NCBI GenBank assembly: GCA_000969725.1
Contig: JXSR01S010213.1
Direction: 5' to 3' (one strand)
DNA: 22,679 nucleotides
From: Ophiothrix spiculata
Taxonomy: Eukaryota; Echinodermata; Ophiuroidea; Amphilepidida; Ophiotrichidae
Shown: positions 1-9,496 of the stretch, in pieces
Position numbering within the stretch: position 1 is the first letter of the stretch
Layout: each line of letters starts with the position of its first letter
The notes under the pieces: model-generated
Seen by the model: the letters and a program-made list of their open reading frames with translations, nothing else
Database searches by the model: none
What the model was told of the DNA's origin: nothing
Made by a program: the position numbers and the translations under genes

Positions 1-1050
1 TACTAACTGTTAACCCTAATGGGTTAATTCGAAAATCTTTCGAAATTCGAAATGCTTTAAGCATGCAGCTTTATAAGGGGGTGACGGGCTCATGTATTTA
101 TTCTTGCTTTGTTTTTAGCTCGAACCCGAAAGGTTAATTCTGACCTTGATCCTTGTTTTGGGTCGTAACAGTTATTTATATGGCCTTGCGTCACAAATAG
201 GTCCCTCAAATATCATGGATCTGTAACATATAAACCCTATAGGATAGAGAAAAAAAATACTTTTTGCTAAAACTTCTTAACGTATTTGAGAAAGTTTGAT
301 ATCATATGAAAGGTCTATTTATACTCAATTTATGTGTAAAAAATGAACTTCCCATGATTTTAATAAATGAAGTTATACGTAAAAAAAAAACAATTAGGGA
401 ACACGATGGATCGAGTGGAGGAGACGACGGCGGAGGAGTTGTGCATAGGATTACATGTAAAAGTTTCGTGATTTATAAACACATGTTTTGTTAAAAATAA
501 AACGCTGGGATCATAATTTTATGCATATACGTCAATGAGATATTTAGTATGCTAAAGCATTAATTTTCTTTATACATTACTGTACAAAACATGCATTTAC
601 ACTCGAAAACTTTGAAACGGCATATCTTTTGACCCAGTCGACGTAGTTGGTAAAAGTTATCAATTTTTTCAAAGGAAATTTGACGAGTAAGCCAATCATG
701 TGATTAGTTTTTAGGTAGTATGTACGGGTAAAATTTATGACCGATAAATATCCCAACAATTAATGAGTCGTTTCATAGATTTTGACCACCACAATTGTAT
801 TATTTTATGGAAGGCCAACATTACATCCATCAAGTAAATTTTATGTCATCTGGATGCACATTTCCCTAACAAAATATCATTGTGCCAAGTTGGTTGAATA
901 AAATGCACTTTCATTTTATTTTCAACCTGTATAATATTTACCAATCCCTCATTAGGCTTATTTAGGTAAAACTGAATTATTCTCGGAAAATAAGCTTTCC
1001 AGCAATATATAATTTTATCATTGTTTATGGGTTTAAAGTGTATACATTTA
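1..1050. other. AT-rich non-coding stretch, no gene seen
   Basis: No convincing coding region is visible. The longest ATG-started frame (306-494, 62 codons) has low-complexity composition. Its only non-AT-rich part is a purine-rich patch at about 398-440 made of GGAGGA/GACGGCGG-like triplets, which encodes Gly/Asp runs. A short palindrome of two TTAA sites around a 10-bp core lies at 10-27. I see nothing else in this stretch. Confidence 0.6.
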
Positions 1051-1059
1051 GGGTACAAT

Positions 1060-1121
1060 TAGTCCATCCAGATGGACCTTGCAAGCGAGCGCTCGCTTGG
1101 GAGGTCCATCTAGATGGACTA
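1060..1121. mobile_element. 62-bp palindromic mini-element with 8-bp flanking direct repeats
   Basis: Seen directly: the ends form an inverted repeat, with 1060-1079 (TAGTCCATCCAGATGGACCT) matching the reverse complement of 1102-1121 at all but one position. The centre is a 16-bp palindrome (AAGCGAGC/GCTCGCTT). The unit is flanked by identical 8-bp direct repeats GGTACAAT at 1052-1059 and 1122-1129. Known for the family: 8-bp target duplications and ends starting YAG are typical of hAT transposons. Inference: an extremely reduced hAT-type MITE, essentially only terminal repeats. A chance palindrome would not explain the exact flanking duplication. Confidence 0.65.
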
Positions 1122-2507
1122 GGTACAATACGTTGAATACAAATTGGTATGGTTTTACCAATATTTTTAGTGAAACAAAAATTATGACCAGTTAACAATG
1201 ACTTATGTCCATATATTATCTTTCGCGGAAGAGGTATTTTTTGTCTGCATGGGTACCCATTGACTACTTTTGTTTAATACCTTTTTCACCAGTTTCTGCG
1301 TATGAGGAATGAGTTAATATAAAGCAAATATGCCTTGAAAAAAAAAATACCAAACTTTATCTGACCAACAAATTGCAAAATTATTGAAAAGCAGATATTA
1401 CAATCGTGTTTTAACTGTTTTGTAAAGAGATAAGGACAATGTTGTCATACATAGATCAACACCATTTTGGTATCTGCCGGATGCTTTGTGAATTATTTGA
1501 GTTCCGTTCGTAGAATATCGGTAAACCCGGTAACGACTGCGACCTGGTTTGGATCAATGTTGGATGAGTGTTCATATCCTGATGTCTGTTACACCTATAT
1601 AGACTATTGAGTAATTGACAACCAATTAATGGAATATTGATTTGATTTGAAAAGTTGATATGTATATACATTCGAGAATTTAAGATTCATGTTCAAAAGT
1701 GCAAGGTATGTACATAAATTACAAAAAATAGGAAAGATAACAAAAGGAGACAGTTGAGAAATGATGATAGATGGAATTGGAAAAAGAGACGTGTGATATT
1801 TAACAATTTGATGCAATATAAATCAGGACTCCTAGACAGCGCGCTTCGTAAATAACTCGCTGTTTGTCAGGTGATGTTGGACATAGAGGGTGAGGGACAT
1901 GGGGCACTAAACTAGTGCTAGTAAAGTTACATCAACTTAACTGTGTCTAATAATGATAATAAAGGTTATAATAAAGATGAACCTTCAACACCCACAACTA
2001 CACATGTGTTTCGTTGTGTGGTGTTGCCATTCAATATTCGTGTCTTTTTGGAATGAATGTTGTTAAAAAATATGCATAAACATGATATTTTAGATTGAGA
2101 TAAGCATCCAGTAAAAAGGTTTCCATCACATTCAATGTTTACATTTCAAATATTCCTTCACACCATTATTTTCAGCTACCGGTATTGGCACATAACACAG
2201 GCCGTTAAAATTATGATGTGTTTGAATTAATTTTGACGTATAACATTTGACAAGACCATTCACCAATGGTGCGAATATCGATGTTACAATAACATTCCTG
2301 AACATGACTGACCCCTACAACAATACAATTACCGACAAGCTAGAGGCATATCAACACTTTTGCATCATTGATCTTGGCAGGTATTCTAGAACATGTCTCC
2401 GGTAATCATACGTTCATATGTTGGCTTTCCATTGTCGATAGAATGTTTATGGAATGCGGACTCCATATTACTTAAACCGTCAATTCTTATGCAAGCAGTA
2501 TGTGATT

Positions 2508-2519
2508 CCCCCCCCCCCC
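2508..2519. repeat. Poly-C tract, 12 bp
   Basis: An uninterrupted run of C lies inside a segment of copy 1 that is missing from copy 2. In copy 2, about 45 bp are collapsed to a shorter TTTCCCCC junction at the corresponding place. The tract therefore marks an indel between the two duplicates. Confidence 0.9.
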
Positions 2520-3158
2520 TGATGTTCTGATAGTTATACAACTCCACTAAACTCATGATTCTAAGACTCTTGGTCCTACAGTTTTCTATTTTCGGGAGAT
2601 AACCAAAGCTTGAGATATTTTTAGTCCGGCTTCAATTTCACCTGCTGTATCTGATCGTGTGTAAGGGCCCAGTCACACATCACGAAACTTAGGAATAACA
2701 TACATTGGTTAGGTAATCAATATACATGCATTTTAATGACCGAAACAGTGTACGTTATTCGTACCTTTGGGCTCTATATATATTGTATCTGCCATATAAA
2801 CGCTTGTTGTCGTTTTAATTCACTTTTAACTGCATGTTGGTTAACTTTTAAAAACATTTTTGAAATATTAATATCTCAAAGATAGAATAAATCGACTCCA
2901 GATATGTAAAAAGAATAGTTAAAATGTCTTAACATGTCCGGGTTTTTTTAAATACGAAAAAAATGCATTTGTAGTACGTCGGTTTGGATTAAGATACAAA
3001 TTACAGGCAAAACGAATACTCAGCATGCTATATACACAACGTCATATTGCAAATGACGAGCCTTGTTTCAGTGGCAAGAACAGTGAAGCAAACATAACAG
3101 GCTTGTGTTTGCTTTTCCTTTGTAACAACAAAGTTAGGAAAGACACTATCAACTCTTT

Positions 3159-3257
3159 TTTGATACCTAGCCGGGTATTTTAAAAAGGGTCTTCTGGTCG
3201 TGCTGATAACCTTTCTAAGGTATCAAATACGACAAGCAAAAAGGTCAAATACTCGGC
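3159..3257. repeat. Interleaved inverted repeats conserved in both duplicates
   Basis: Two complementary pairs are interleaved. TTTGATACC (3159-3167) can pair with GGTATCAAA (3219-3227). GCCGGGTATTT (3170-3180) can pair with AAATACTCGGC (3247-3257). The order A-B-A'-B' is that of a pseudoknot rather than a nested hairpin. The paralogous stretch at 17250-17348 keeps both pairings. Its differences turn Watson-Crick pairs into G-T wobbles. Function is unknown, and this could be a relic of an inverted-repeat transposon end. Confidence 0.5.
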
Positions 3258-4079
3258 ATAAAGACAGGAGTTTATATCTAATGTGTAAAATAAACATTTC
3301 TTGCATAAACATAATGAAAGAATAATATACACAGTATATGCAGTATTTTCATTCATATTTTAAGGACAAACACGAATGGTAAGATGGGGAAGACAAATTC
3401 ACATGATAGGTGATAAATGGATCATTTATAGCAACATGTTTCTGTGTTTAATCAGTATCCCCTAAATGTTAAGATTCGCCATAGGGGAAAAGGGGGACTG
3501 ATAATGCCAAGAATGTGCAGTTTTGTTTTAAATTTAGTACGACATAACACTAAATATTCCAACTTTATGTTTATATTTTGCAAAGATGTGGTAATACACA
3601 GCGTAGAAACGATATATGTAGAAAATAAATTCAATCATGTCTAAAGTTGATTTTAATTTTCCAAGATTAAAATGATGTTATCTTGGTATTTATATACCGA
3701 TTTATAATGACGCAGTTTGGTCCAAAAATAACCTCACCATAATGTTCAGTATACAAATCCGCTTCTAGAAATATCTACATTTATTTGGATTTATCCGTTG
3801 CTGAGTTACAGAACATAAAAACATTTATGTAAACAAAGAGTTGACAGGGCCCTTAACTGAAATAAGCAAAGGTTTTTTTTTGTTTTCTTTTTTTTTTCTG
3901 TGAGAGTTAATGCCTGTTCAAATTGAAAAGAAGGCGATATTTTGCCTATGACAGAAAATAGAAAGTCATTACGTGTTACTTGGTGTATAGGGTATACAAA
4001 ATGAGGTCATTGGGTGTAAGCTATACGATGAAATGGAGTATGTTGAATGGCAGATGCTCTCCATCGTCATGTGGGACTG

Positions 4080-4092
4080 CCCCCCCCCCCCC
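4080..4092. repeat. Poly-C tract, 13 bp (copy 1)
   Basis: An uninterrupted C run preceded by GGGACTG. The equivalent run in copy 2 lies at 18163-18176 and is one base longer. The flanks are conserved in both copies, so the tract predates the duplication and has slipped since. Confidence 0.9.
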
Positions 4093-4754
4093 TCTCCAAC
4101 AATGAAAGAGATAAATGCATGAGCAGGGTCTCGAAATCCGCTGTAAAAAAAAATCGGTAAACTCAAAAAATAATAATATAAAGTCAAATAGTTATAATAC
4201 AAATCACGATAATTTTTGTCGCCTGATGAATATTTCTGGCAACATTGAATGATGAAATACATATAAATGAGCAAAACTTTGGGGTAAATATCAAATTACC
4301 GTCAAAAACATGCAAGTTTTTAGAGCGATTCGTGCTTTTTTCATAAATCTCAAAGAAACTTCTCATCAGTACAATAACAGTTTCCAGGAACATTTTGTTT
4401 CTATACCCTGTGCATAAGAGTGATCTGTCATTAAAACATAAGGTTAAAAATCCTATTAGCTTTATTTCTGAAAAAAGTATCCTTCCTGTCGCATTTAAAC
4501 ACAAACAAAACACTATATTTCATTTTTTTTTGGTGAAGATTATATACTTAGGTTATTCCTAAGTGGTGTCCATTACAATATTAAATTTTATTTCGAGGTT
4601 TGTTTTGAAAATTAAAACAAACAGCATTAGTAATTCCCCTGATTTGTTCAAAGAGCCTTAACGATTACTGAAACTAAATAATCATATAACTTTCAGTCTT
4701 GAAAAAGCGTATCTTAACGTTCTTATTCCCAAATTGTATTATTTTACTTTTATG

Positions 4755-5150
4755 TTAACATAAGGCCCCCTAGTGGTCTAAATCAGTTTTGTTATAGGGA
4801 AATATGCAATCATTTTCCGTTTTGTTACAGGAAAATATTCATTCTCTTCGATAGAGGTAACAAATATATTCGGGTTTATGGTTTTGTTGATTCTTTAACT
4901 GTTTTAACTGAACTAAATTTGAAAAAAAAACATCTGCTGCATGATATGACGCTTAAAATTACAGGATATGTTTAAATGTTATTGACTTTTCTTTATTTAT
5001 TAGCAAAAGTCCAATAAAAATATTCATTTAGAAATAGCAGAAATAGCAAATTTTTGAATCGGTGGCGATTTTTGTCAAAAATTAAATTTCAACATAACTT
5101 TCAGACCTGAATCAACCTATGATGTCATAATTACGTATCAGCTATTCGGA
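4755..5150 (+). mobile_element. Truncated TTAA-type (piggyBac-like) element relic in copy 1
   Basis: The segment around 4955-5150 has the same layout as the interior of the better-preserved element at 19388-19976. Shared landmarks in order are a TTTATTTATTAGCAAAA-like motif, a GGTGGCGATTTTT-like motif and TATGATGTCATAATTACGTA. The paralogous stretch in copy 2 continues to a CAAGGG-TTAA end at 19341. Copy 1 loses similarity at about 5150, before that end. The left limit is uncertain; a TTAACATAAGG at 4755 is only a possibility. I infer an old copy that was present before the duplication and lost its 3' end here. Confidence 0.4.
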
Positions 5151-6260
5151 TCTTAGACCAAAAATGCGTATATTAGAATACAAAAAATGATGAAAACCAA
5201 TGTCAAGAATTTACTTTCGGAAATATTAGATTGATATCTAAAATGGTCAAATATTTACAAATTGGACAATTTCTGCCTCGCTTCGGTATGATCTCTATTC
5301 AACCTTCAAGCATCACACGTTACTTCTCATTTAAGATCTCCTCAGTAACATTCAGCTACTATTCTTCAGGGCAACTTCCATCTCATCGCATCTAATTTGG
5401 TTACATCTTGTTGCCGTGTTGATGGAATTGTGTATTGTATTGTTGTGAGTAGTAGATGTATGATGCCATTGAATTAGGAACAAAAAGGGAACGACAACGG
5501 AAATAAGGCAACCTGTCCTTAAGTGGTTTGTTATTAAATGTAGCTCGTGTATATAATTTTGCCACAAAACCTGGGATCTAAATTGGACTCAACACCATTC
5601 GAAAAACAGAATTCAAGTTCGAAGCACTTAAGATTCATGTAAAAAATGTGTAGGTAAAAAACTAGTTTGAACTTGGTTTTGCTACATTTAGTTAGGTACG
5701 ATCCTACTATAACTAGACTTTTTTCACAGATAAAAAAACATAAACGTTTCTGCCTGGTACCCCTTGAACTTTTCACTGTGGAGGTTTTAATATTGAACGA
5801 ACATATTGCGGATATAGTTTTCTTCGAAATCTTGCATGAGCATGCCAGAACGTGTGACAGCACAATGCAAAACTGGGCCAAGCCATATTATTTACGATTT
5901 CAATATCTGTTTTGAGATTTTGTGACATTTTGTCGATATATCTCATTCATATTTGACCGATGTTTTACATATTTTCATATTTGGACATGGATTAGCTGTG
6001 TTCATCGTATTGTTCATATTCAAGCGCATGGACTTCATTGCTGGAGATAATAATGGTCTACCATGCGCTAGGGATAACCTTTCAAAAAATAAGGTTCTAA
6101 GCTAAGCCCTATTTTCATACTGCTAACTTTATTAGGTATGTACTGGTACTTTACATTCTTTAAAGACATTATCTACATTTATATCTAAATTTTAGCACCT
6201 CTTTATGTCACGTGTATATTTTAACTAAACGATCATGTAAAAATAATAAGATAAAAGACT
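5150..6260. other. Single-copy AT-rich spacer, no gene seen
   Basis: Overlapping frames exist on both strands around 5534-5915, the longest being 115 and 82 codons. They cover each other antiparallel. The plus frame opens with TTG rather than ATG, and neither resembles a known family. No repeat, tRNA-like structure or strong splice pair is visible in this stretch. Confidence 0.5.
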
Positions 6261-6263
6261 TAC

Positions 6264-6341
6264 TGAAAGGTCGTGGCGACGTACAAAACGCCTCAGTAAG
6301 ACGAGCGTTAAAGGAATAGCAATACTATTGTCATTGTTCCT
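6264..6341 (-). CDS. Possible 78-nt internal exon (weak candidate)
   Basis: Read on the minus strand, a pyrimidine-rich acceptor ending CTCTTCAG (AG at 6343-6342) is followed by 78 nt. These run to a consensus donor, CA/GTAAGTCT, with GT at 6263-6262. The 78 nt are 26 whole codons with one open frame and no stop, reading R-N-N-D-N-S-I-A-I-P and ending R-R-H-D-L-S. The other two frames contain stops. Its GC content is higher than its surroundings. A phase-symmetric exon with a strong donor suggests a real or formerly real exon of a gene whose other exons lie outside the window. I do not recognise the peptide, and such arrangements also occur by chance. Confidence 0.25.
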
Positions 6342-6529
6342 CTGAAGAGACTCAATGCATCAAACATAACATTTTCTTTGTTACGTTAAATCTCATTTAA
6401 CCCTAACCTCCTAAGCCACTTCTCAGTGGAACCGATCAACACTGATATCTTAGATTTTAGTTAAAAAATATATCTTCGGAAATCTGCAAACTAAACATGA
6501 CGGGCGTCACCCTGGATTCGAACCTAGCG

Positions 6530-6541
6530 CCCCCCCCCCCC
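6530..6541. repeat. Poly-C tract, 12 bp
   Basis: An uninterrupted C run lies next to the minus-strand B box. It would sit in the variable region of the tRNA-like fold. Confidence 0.9.
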
Positions 6542-6589
6542 TCTTACCCGCTTCCCAATCCCATTGTCAGAATTTCAAGCCACTGAGCA

Positions 6590-6597
6590 GGCGCTGC
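6590..6597 (+). repeat. Left target-site duplication GGCGCTGC
   Basis: Identical to 6798-6805 across the 200-bp MITE. Removing the element and one copy restores a continuous AGCAGGCGCTGCCATGG site. Confidence 0.85.
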
Positions 6598-6797
6598 CAG
6601 TGGCGTAGCCAGGTTTTCGAAACTGGGGGGGGGGCACAACATGAAGATGAACCGACAGAATTGTAGTGAGTGCTGTATCGCCGCCCGGCCTGCGGCCGGT
6701 CGGCTCAACTTTACCGACGGGCGTTTTTTTTAACCGACAAAATAGTCATCAATGGGGGGGCCATGGCCCCCCCGGCCCCCCCTCTAGCTACACACTG
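6598..6797. mobile_element. 200-bp hAT-type MITE with exact 8-bp target duplication
   Basis: The element starts CAGTGGCGTAGCCAGG at 6598 and ends CTAGCTACACACTG at 6797, so the ends are imperfect inverted repeats (CAGTG-GCGTAGC against CAGTG-TGTAGCT). The identical 8-mer GGCGCTGC flanks both sides at 6590-6597 and 6798-6805. CAG...CTG ends and an 8-bp duplication are hallmarks of hAT transposons. The interior has no coding capacity. It carries a G10 run at 6625-6634, a palindromic GC patch at about 6681-6703, and a CCATGG centre flanked by G7 and C7 at 6754-6773. It must have moved with transposase supplied elsewhere. Confidence 0.85.
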
Positions 6798-6805
6798 GGC
6801 GCTGC
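6798..6805 (+). repeat. Right target-site duplication GGCGCTGC
   Basis: Identical to 6590-6597. The two copies delimit the 200-bp hAT-type MITE. Confidence 0.85.
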
Positions 6806-7075
6806 CATGGACCCGATACATTAAGCCGTAAAAATAAATAGAGATGCAGATGGCACATATGAGCAACTAAACAAGCGTTCTAGCATTTGTATCTAATGAT
6901 GTCCATTCTAAACCATTCCTGTACCCACAAGTCCCACTACTGGATGATGTCTATACACCAAACGTTTTGAAGGCTAATGTACATGTCGAAATGTCAAATA
7001 TAGGATGTTATAAGTAGTTCTTACCATATACAATGTACGTGGTGTAAACTGTCATGAATTTTTCATTTATTTCAG

Positions 7076-7108
7076 GATAGTCCTACAACCAATATGGGAG
7101 CTTCTGAG
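7076..7108 (+). CDS. Possible 33-nt micro-exon (weak candidate)
   Basis: A T-rich tract ending TTATTTCAG (AG at 7074-7075) is followed by 33 nt. These run to GAG/GTAACA, a plausible donor with GT at 7109-7110. The 33 nt are 11 whole codons reading D-S-P-T-T-N-M-G-A-S-E in frame 1; frame 2 is also open and frame 3 has an immediate TAG. Small phase-symmetric exons of this size are common as alternative cassette exons in animals. Nothing else supports transcription here, and the peptide is too short to identify. The strand is opposite to the candidate at 6264-6341, so at most one of them may belong to a given gene. Confidence 0.2.
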
Positions 7109-7489
7109 GTAACATTTGGAACAAAACAGCATTGTATTCAAGCAACTCACTATAACCCCATACTTTCAAAATAGAATCTTACTATTGCAAAGAAAAAAAT
7201 GAAAGGAAAGGAAACGTCATGTTTAATGAAAGCTTGTTGTTGAACCTTTTTGTTTCCTTGTCATTAATGCTTTCTTGTCTGCCGGTATGCTGGTGACAAA
7301 TTTGACATGCAATACATTACAAATGAACTTTGGCTTTGCATCTGTCTATTACTATCGATTTAGACAGCGTGTCTTTCAGTTTTTTATATTCATGTCGTCA
7401 TGTAGTAAAATCTTGTCTCTCCATTGACGTACTGATACTTTTTTTAATATATAAACTAAGGTTACGCATAAAAGTTTTCGTTTTTATTT

Positions 7490-7700
7490 TTTTAAGATTC
7501 AAGATTCACTATATTTTATATCTGATAGTGGTTCATGGCAAAATTACAAGAAACATTCCATCATTTAAAAAAACATATAGAACACCAAAATTGCACACTT
7601 AAAAATATCATATTACATAATGCTATACTTAAAATGATGAAAACATTGAAGAAACTATAAAACTTACACATAAAAAATGAAATTAACCCATAACTTGTAC
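7490..7700 (-). mobile_element. Possible LINE 3' end, minus orientation
   Basis: The plus strand shows AAGATTCAAGATTCACTAT at 7495-7513, which on the minus strand is a GAATCTT-type double repeat. Short tandem GAATCTT/TGAATCTT repeats are a familiar 3' end of CR1/L2-group LINEs in invertebrates. The adjoining 200 bp is A-rich with no coding frame, as expected for the reverse complement of a 3' untranslated region. No reverse-transcriptase motif is visible, so this is only a suggestion. Confidence 0.25.
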
Positions 7701-8205
7701 ATTTATAAACAAGGCTAAAAATACATTTCATGTACGGCAAACAGTTAAAATATTCAATCCGCGGGAATGATGAATCATGATAAACATGTTAAAAAACTTA
7801 TTAATAGAAATCAACCAAAGCCAATTCAAATCTGATAAACGTTATAATCACCTGAATTTGTTTTTCAATTTTGTAATGGGAAACATTCTTAATGGTGAAA
7901 ATCGAAAGTTTTACCATCAACTATATCGATTTTTGTTCCTTGATTTTTTTTTTAATGCTGATTGATAGTTGGTAAAAATTACAACGTTCCCGATTTTTCT
8001 TAAAACTGATTATTAGATAATTATTTACGTGAAATTGTACCTTTGTGCCCAAATGTCGATATCTTTTTCATTACTGAAAAGCTAATAGGAAACCTACTGT
8101 GATTAGAGACCAGGTTTAAAAGGGAAAGAAAAATGCATTGTATTTTTGTAAAACATATGGATATAATGAGACGTACAATTGTGGCAACTCTTAACATTTA
8201 AGGAG
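7700..8205. other. AT-rich spacer with a small inverted repeat, no gene seen
   Basis: The only structure seen is an imperfect inverted repeat: TTTTACCATCAACTAT at about 7909-7924 against ATAGTTGGTAAAA at about 7965-7977, enclosing a T-rich loop. The 62-codon ATG frame at 7777-7965 overlaps this repeat and has Lys/Asn/Phe-rich AT-bias composition, so I do not call a gene. Confidence 0.5.
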
Positions 8206-8210
8206 AGCAA

Positions 8211-8532
8211 AATTACTCAAAACGGGGGTTTACTGCCAGGAAATAATAATCAATCTGTTCTAGCTATAATTAATATTCTAAATCATTCAGTCAGCTGTCG
8301 TTTCTTTAGAAAAACAAATCAGTTTCTTCAAATTAATTAAACATTCTGAACACGGATAACGTCAGTTGCTTAATTACTCAAAACGGGGGTTTACTGCCAG
8401 GAAATAATAATCAATCTGTTCTAGCTATAATTATTATTTTAAATCTTTCAGTCAGCTGTCGTATCTTTAGAAAAACAAATCAGTTTCTTCAAATTAATTG
8501 AGCATTCTGAACACGGATAACGTCAGTTGCTT
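8211..8532 (+). repeat. Tandem duplication, 2 x 161 bp
   Basis: Unit 1 (8211-8371) begins AATTACTCAAAACGGGGGTT and ends GTCAGTTGCTT. Unit 2 (8372-8532) repeats it in the same orientation with only a handful of substitutions and no indels that I can see. The sequence after unit 2 restarts with AATTC, the first few bases of the unit. The high identity indicates a recent local duplication, younger than the 12-kb segmental duplication. No coding frame spans it, and no poly-pyrimidine/AG pair suggests exons. Confidence 0.95.
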
Positions 8533-9238
8533 AATTCGTTTAACCGGTTTACAAGCACGTCCGATATCTGTAACGTGACACGTTTGATAGAAACATCGAA
8601 ATTGTTGAACAGCTTCTGGTAACGTGTTTTTTGTAAGAATGTCCAAATCAATACATCATTGTATCACAGCTGTAACGCAGAAATCACGGTTCCAACTTTG
8701 TTGTTTTCAGTTAAACGTTACATTTAATCTTTTTATTATTTTTAAAAAGTTTCTATGCAACGAGGATAGTTTTTGAACGATTAAAAAATTGTTTGTAAGT
8801 CCATCACACAACTAGCGATGTATTATCTTGTCCAATAGTATCAGTCCAAGCAAACACAATCTCGGGATTGTTGATATGCAGATAGATATCTAGATATTGC
8901 TTTTACTATATGTTGGTTCGTTTGTTTTCGTTTCGTACCTGACAATCTAACTGATATTGATGATGGTGGAAATTACTCTAAAAAAATGTTATTTCGTCAT
9001 GTGAGTGCAAGAAAGTCGTAACTGACATTTTTGTCAAAATTGAGATTTTAATGAAATCTTAAAATATATGTTATTTGGTATATTCAATCGAAGTTTTGAG
9101 TAAAACGATGTATATTTAACCATGTAATATTCAACATAAAATGGCGTATCTGCATGACTGATTTTCCGTTAAATGCAAAAAAGTCGTATCTGCACAGATA
9201 CGACTTTCTTGTATGAGTAATGTAGTCACCCATGTAAG

Positions 9239-9274
9239 CAAGAAAGTCGTATCTGCGTAGATACGACTTTCTTG
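9239..9274. repeat. Perfect hairpin, 16-bp stem, left arm
   Basis: CAAGAAAGTCGTATCT at 9239-9254 and its exact reverse complement at 9259-9274 enclose a 4-nt spacer, GCGT. A sister hairpin, AAGTCGTATCTG-CA-CAGATACGACTT, lies at 9181-9206. Both belong to the left arm of the 1.6-kb element. Confidence 0.95.
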
Positions 9275-9368
9275 TGTAGGGGACGGTGGGGCAAGTTGGC
9301 CCCCTTTTCATTGAAACGCCCCTGAATCGGACATGATAAAGTCTAGAAGATTTTCCTTTTTACACAAG

Positions 9369-9383
9369 ATATATATATATATA
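9369..9383. repeat. (AT)n microsatellite
   Basis: A short run of alternating A and T, 15 bp, inside the interior of the 1.6-kb inverted-repeat element. Confidence 0.85.
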
Positions 9384-9460
9384 CCCGAAATATGTGTTGC
9401 ATATAAATACTAGGACTCATCGTTCTTAAATAATAGAGAGAATAAAAAATGTTGTCAATA

Positions 9461-9496
9461 GGGCCAACTTACCCCGCATGCGGGGCAAGTTGGCCC
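9461..9496. repeat. 36-bp palindrome built of GGGCAAGTTGGCCC motifs
   Basis: GGGCCAACTTACCCCGCATG is followed directly by CGGGGCAAGTTGGCCC, so the two halves are reverse complements with one mismatched pair. Another direct copy of the motif follows at 9503-9519. Further copies lie at 9287-9304 and, inverted, at about 9863-9877 and 10240-10267. The motif repeats through the 1.6-kb element in both orientations. Confidence 0.9.

Larger units (their letters stand above)
1210..5150 (+). repeat. Segmental duplication, copy 1
   Basis: This stretch aligns in the same order and orientation with about 13645-19235. Good anchors are 1434-1480 with 13831-13876, 2090-2480 with 16450-16820, and 3361-3480 with 17444-17563. 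Relative to copy 2 it lacks the fold-back element, but it has extra segments at about 1820-2085, 2480-2530, 2866-2975, 3070-3155 and 4460-4482. Identity by eye is high, with many small indels. The 3' boundary at about 5150 falls inside sequence related to a TTAA-type element. The left boundary is gradual. Frames within it are short and not conserved between copies, so I see no gene. Confidence 0.9.
6500..6597 (-). mobile_element. tRNA-derived SINE-like fragment (RNA polymerase III B box)
   Basis: On the minus strand the canonical B-box motif GGTTCGAATCC occurs at 6524-6514. It is followed by a short arm (CAGGGTGACGCC) that pairs only partly with the sequence upstream of the box. About 47 bp upstream, if the 12-bp G run (plus-strand C run 6530-6541) is discounted, lies TGGCTTGAA at 6582-6574, a weak A-box-like match. 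I infer a tRNA-derived SINE or a tRNA relic with an expanded G tract. The 5' side is interrupted by the hAT-type MITE at 6598. No poly-A tail is visible. Confidence 0.35.

Noticed and set aside
10-27. TTAA-CCCTAATGGG-TTAA palindrome as a second minimal piggyBac-like fold-back
   Set aside because: The core is only 10 bp, so it is too short to separate from chance without other copies.
4120-4140. GGTCTCGAAATCC resembling a polymerase III B box, with GGTCTCGAACTCC in copy 2
   Set aside because: It has extra bases compared with GGTTCGANTCC and no A box at a sensible distance.
3969-4513. Two overlapping minus frames (101 and 109 codons) with partial counterparts at 18150-18481
   Set aside because: The similarity between copies reflects the segmental duplication. 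The frames are broken differently in copy 2 by indels and a shifted poly-C tract, so there is no sign of protein-level constraint.
5534-5915. Overlapping antiparallel frames of 115 codons (minus) and 82 codons (plus)
   Set aside because: They cover each other, the plus frame starts at TTG, and neither shows a known motif or splice context. Frames of this size are expected in 22 kb of six-frame AT-rich DNA.
7330-7602. 90-codon hydrophobic plus frame
   Set aside because: It starts at TTG, is Leu/Ile/Phe-rich as expected from T-rich DNA, and overlaps the possible minus-strand LINE tail.
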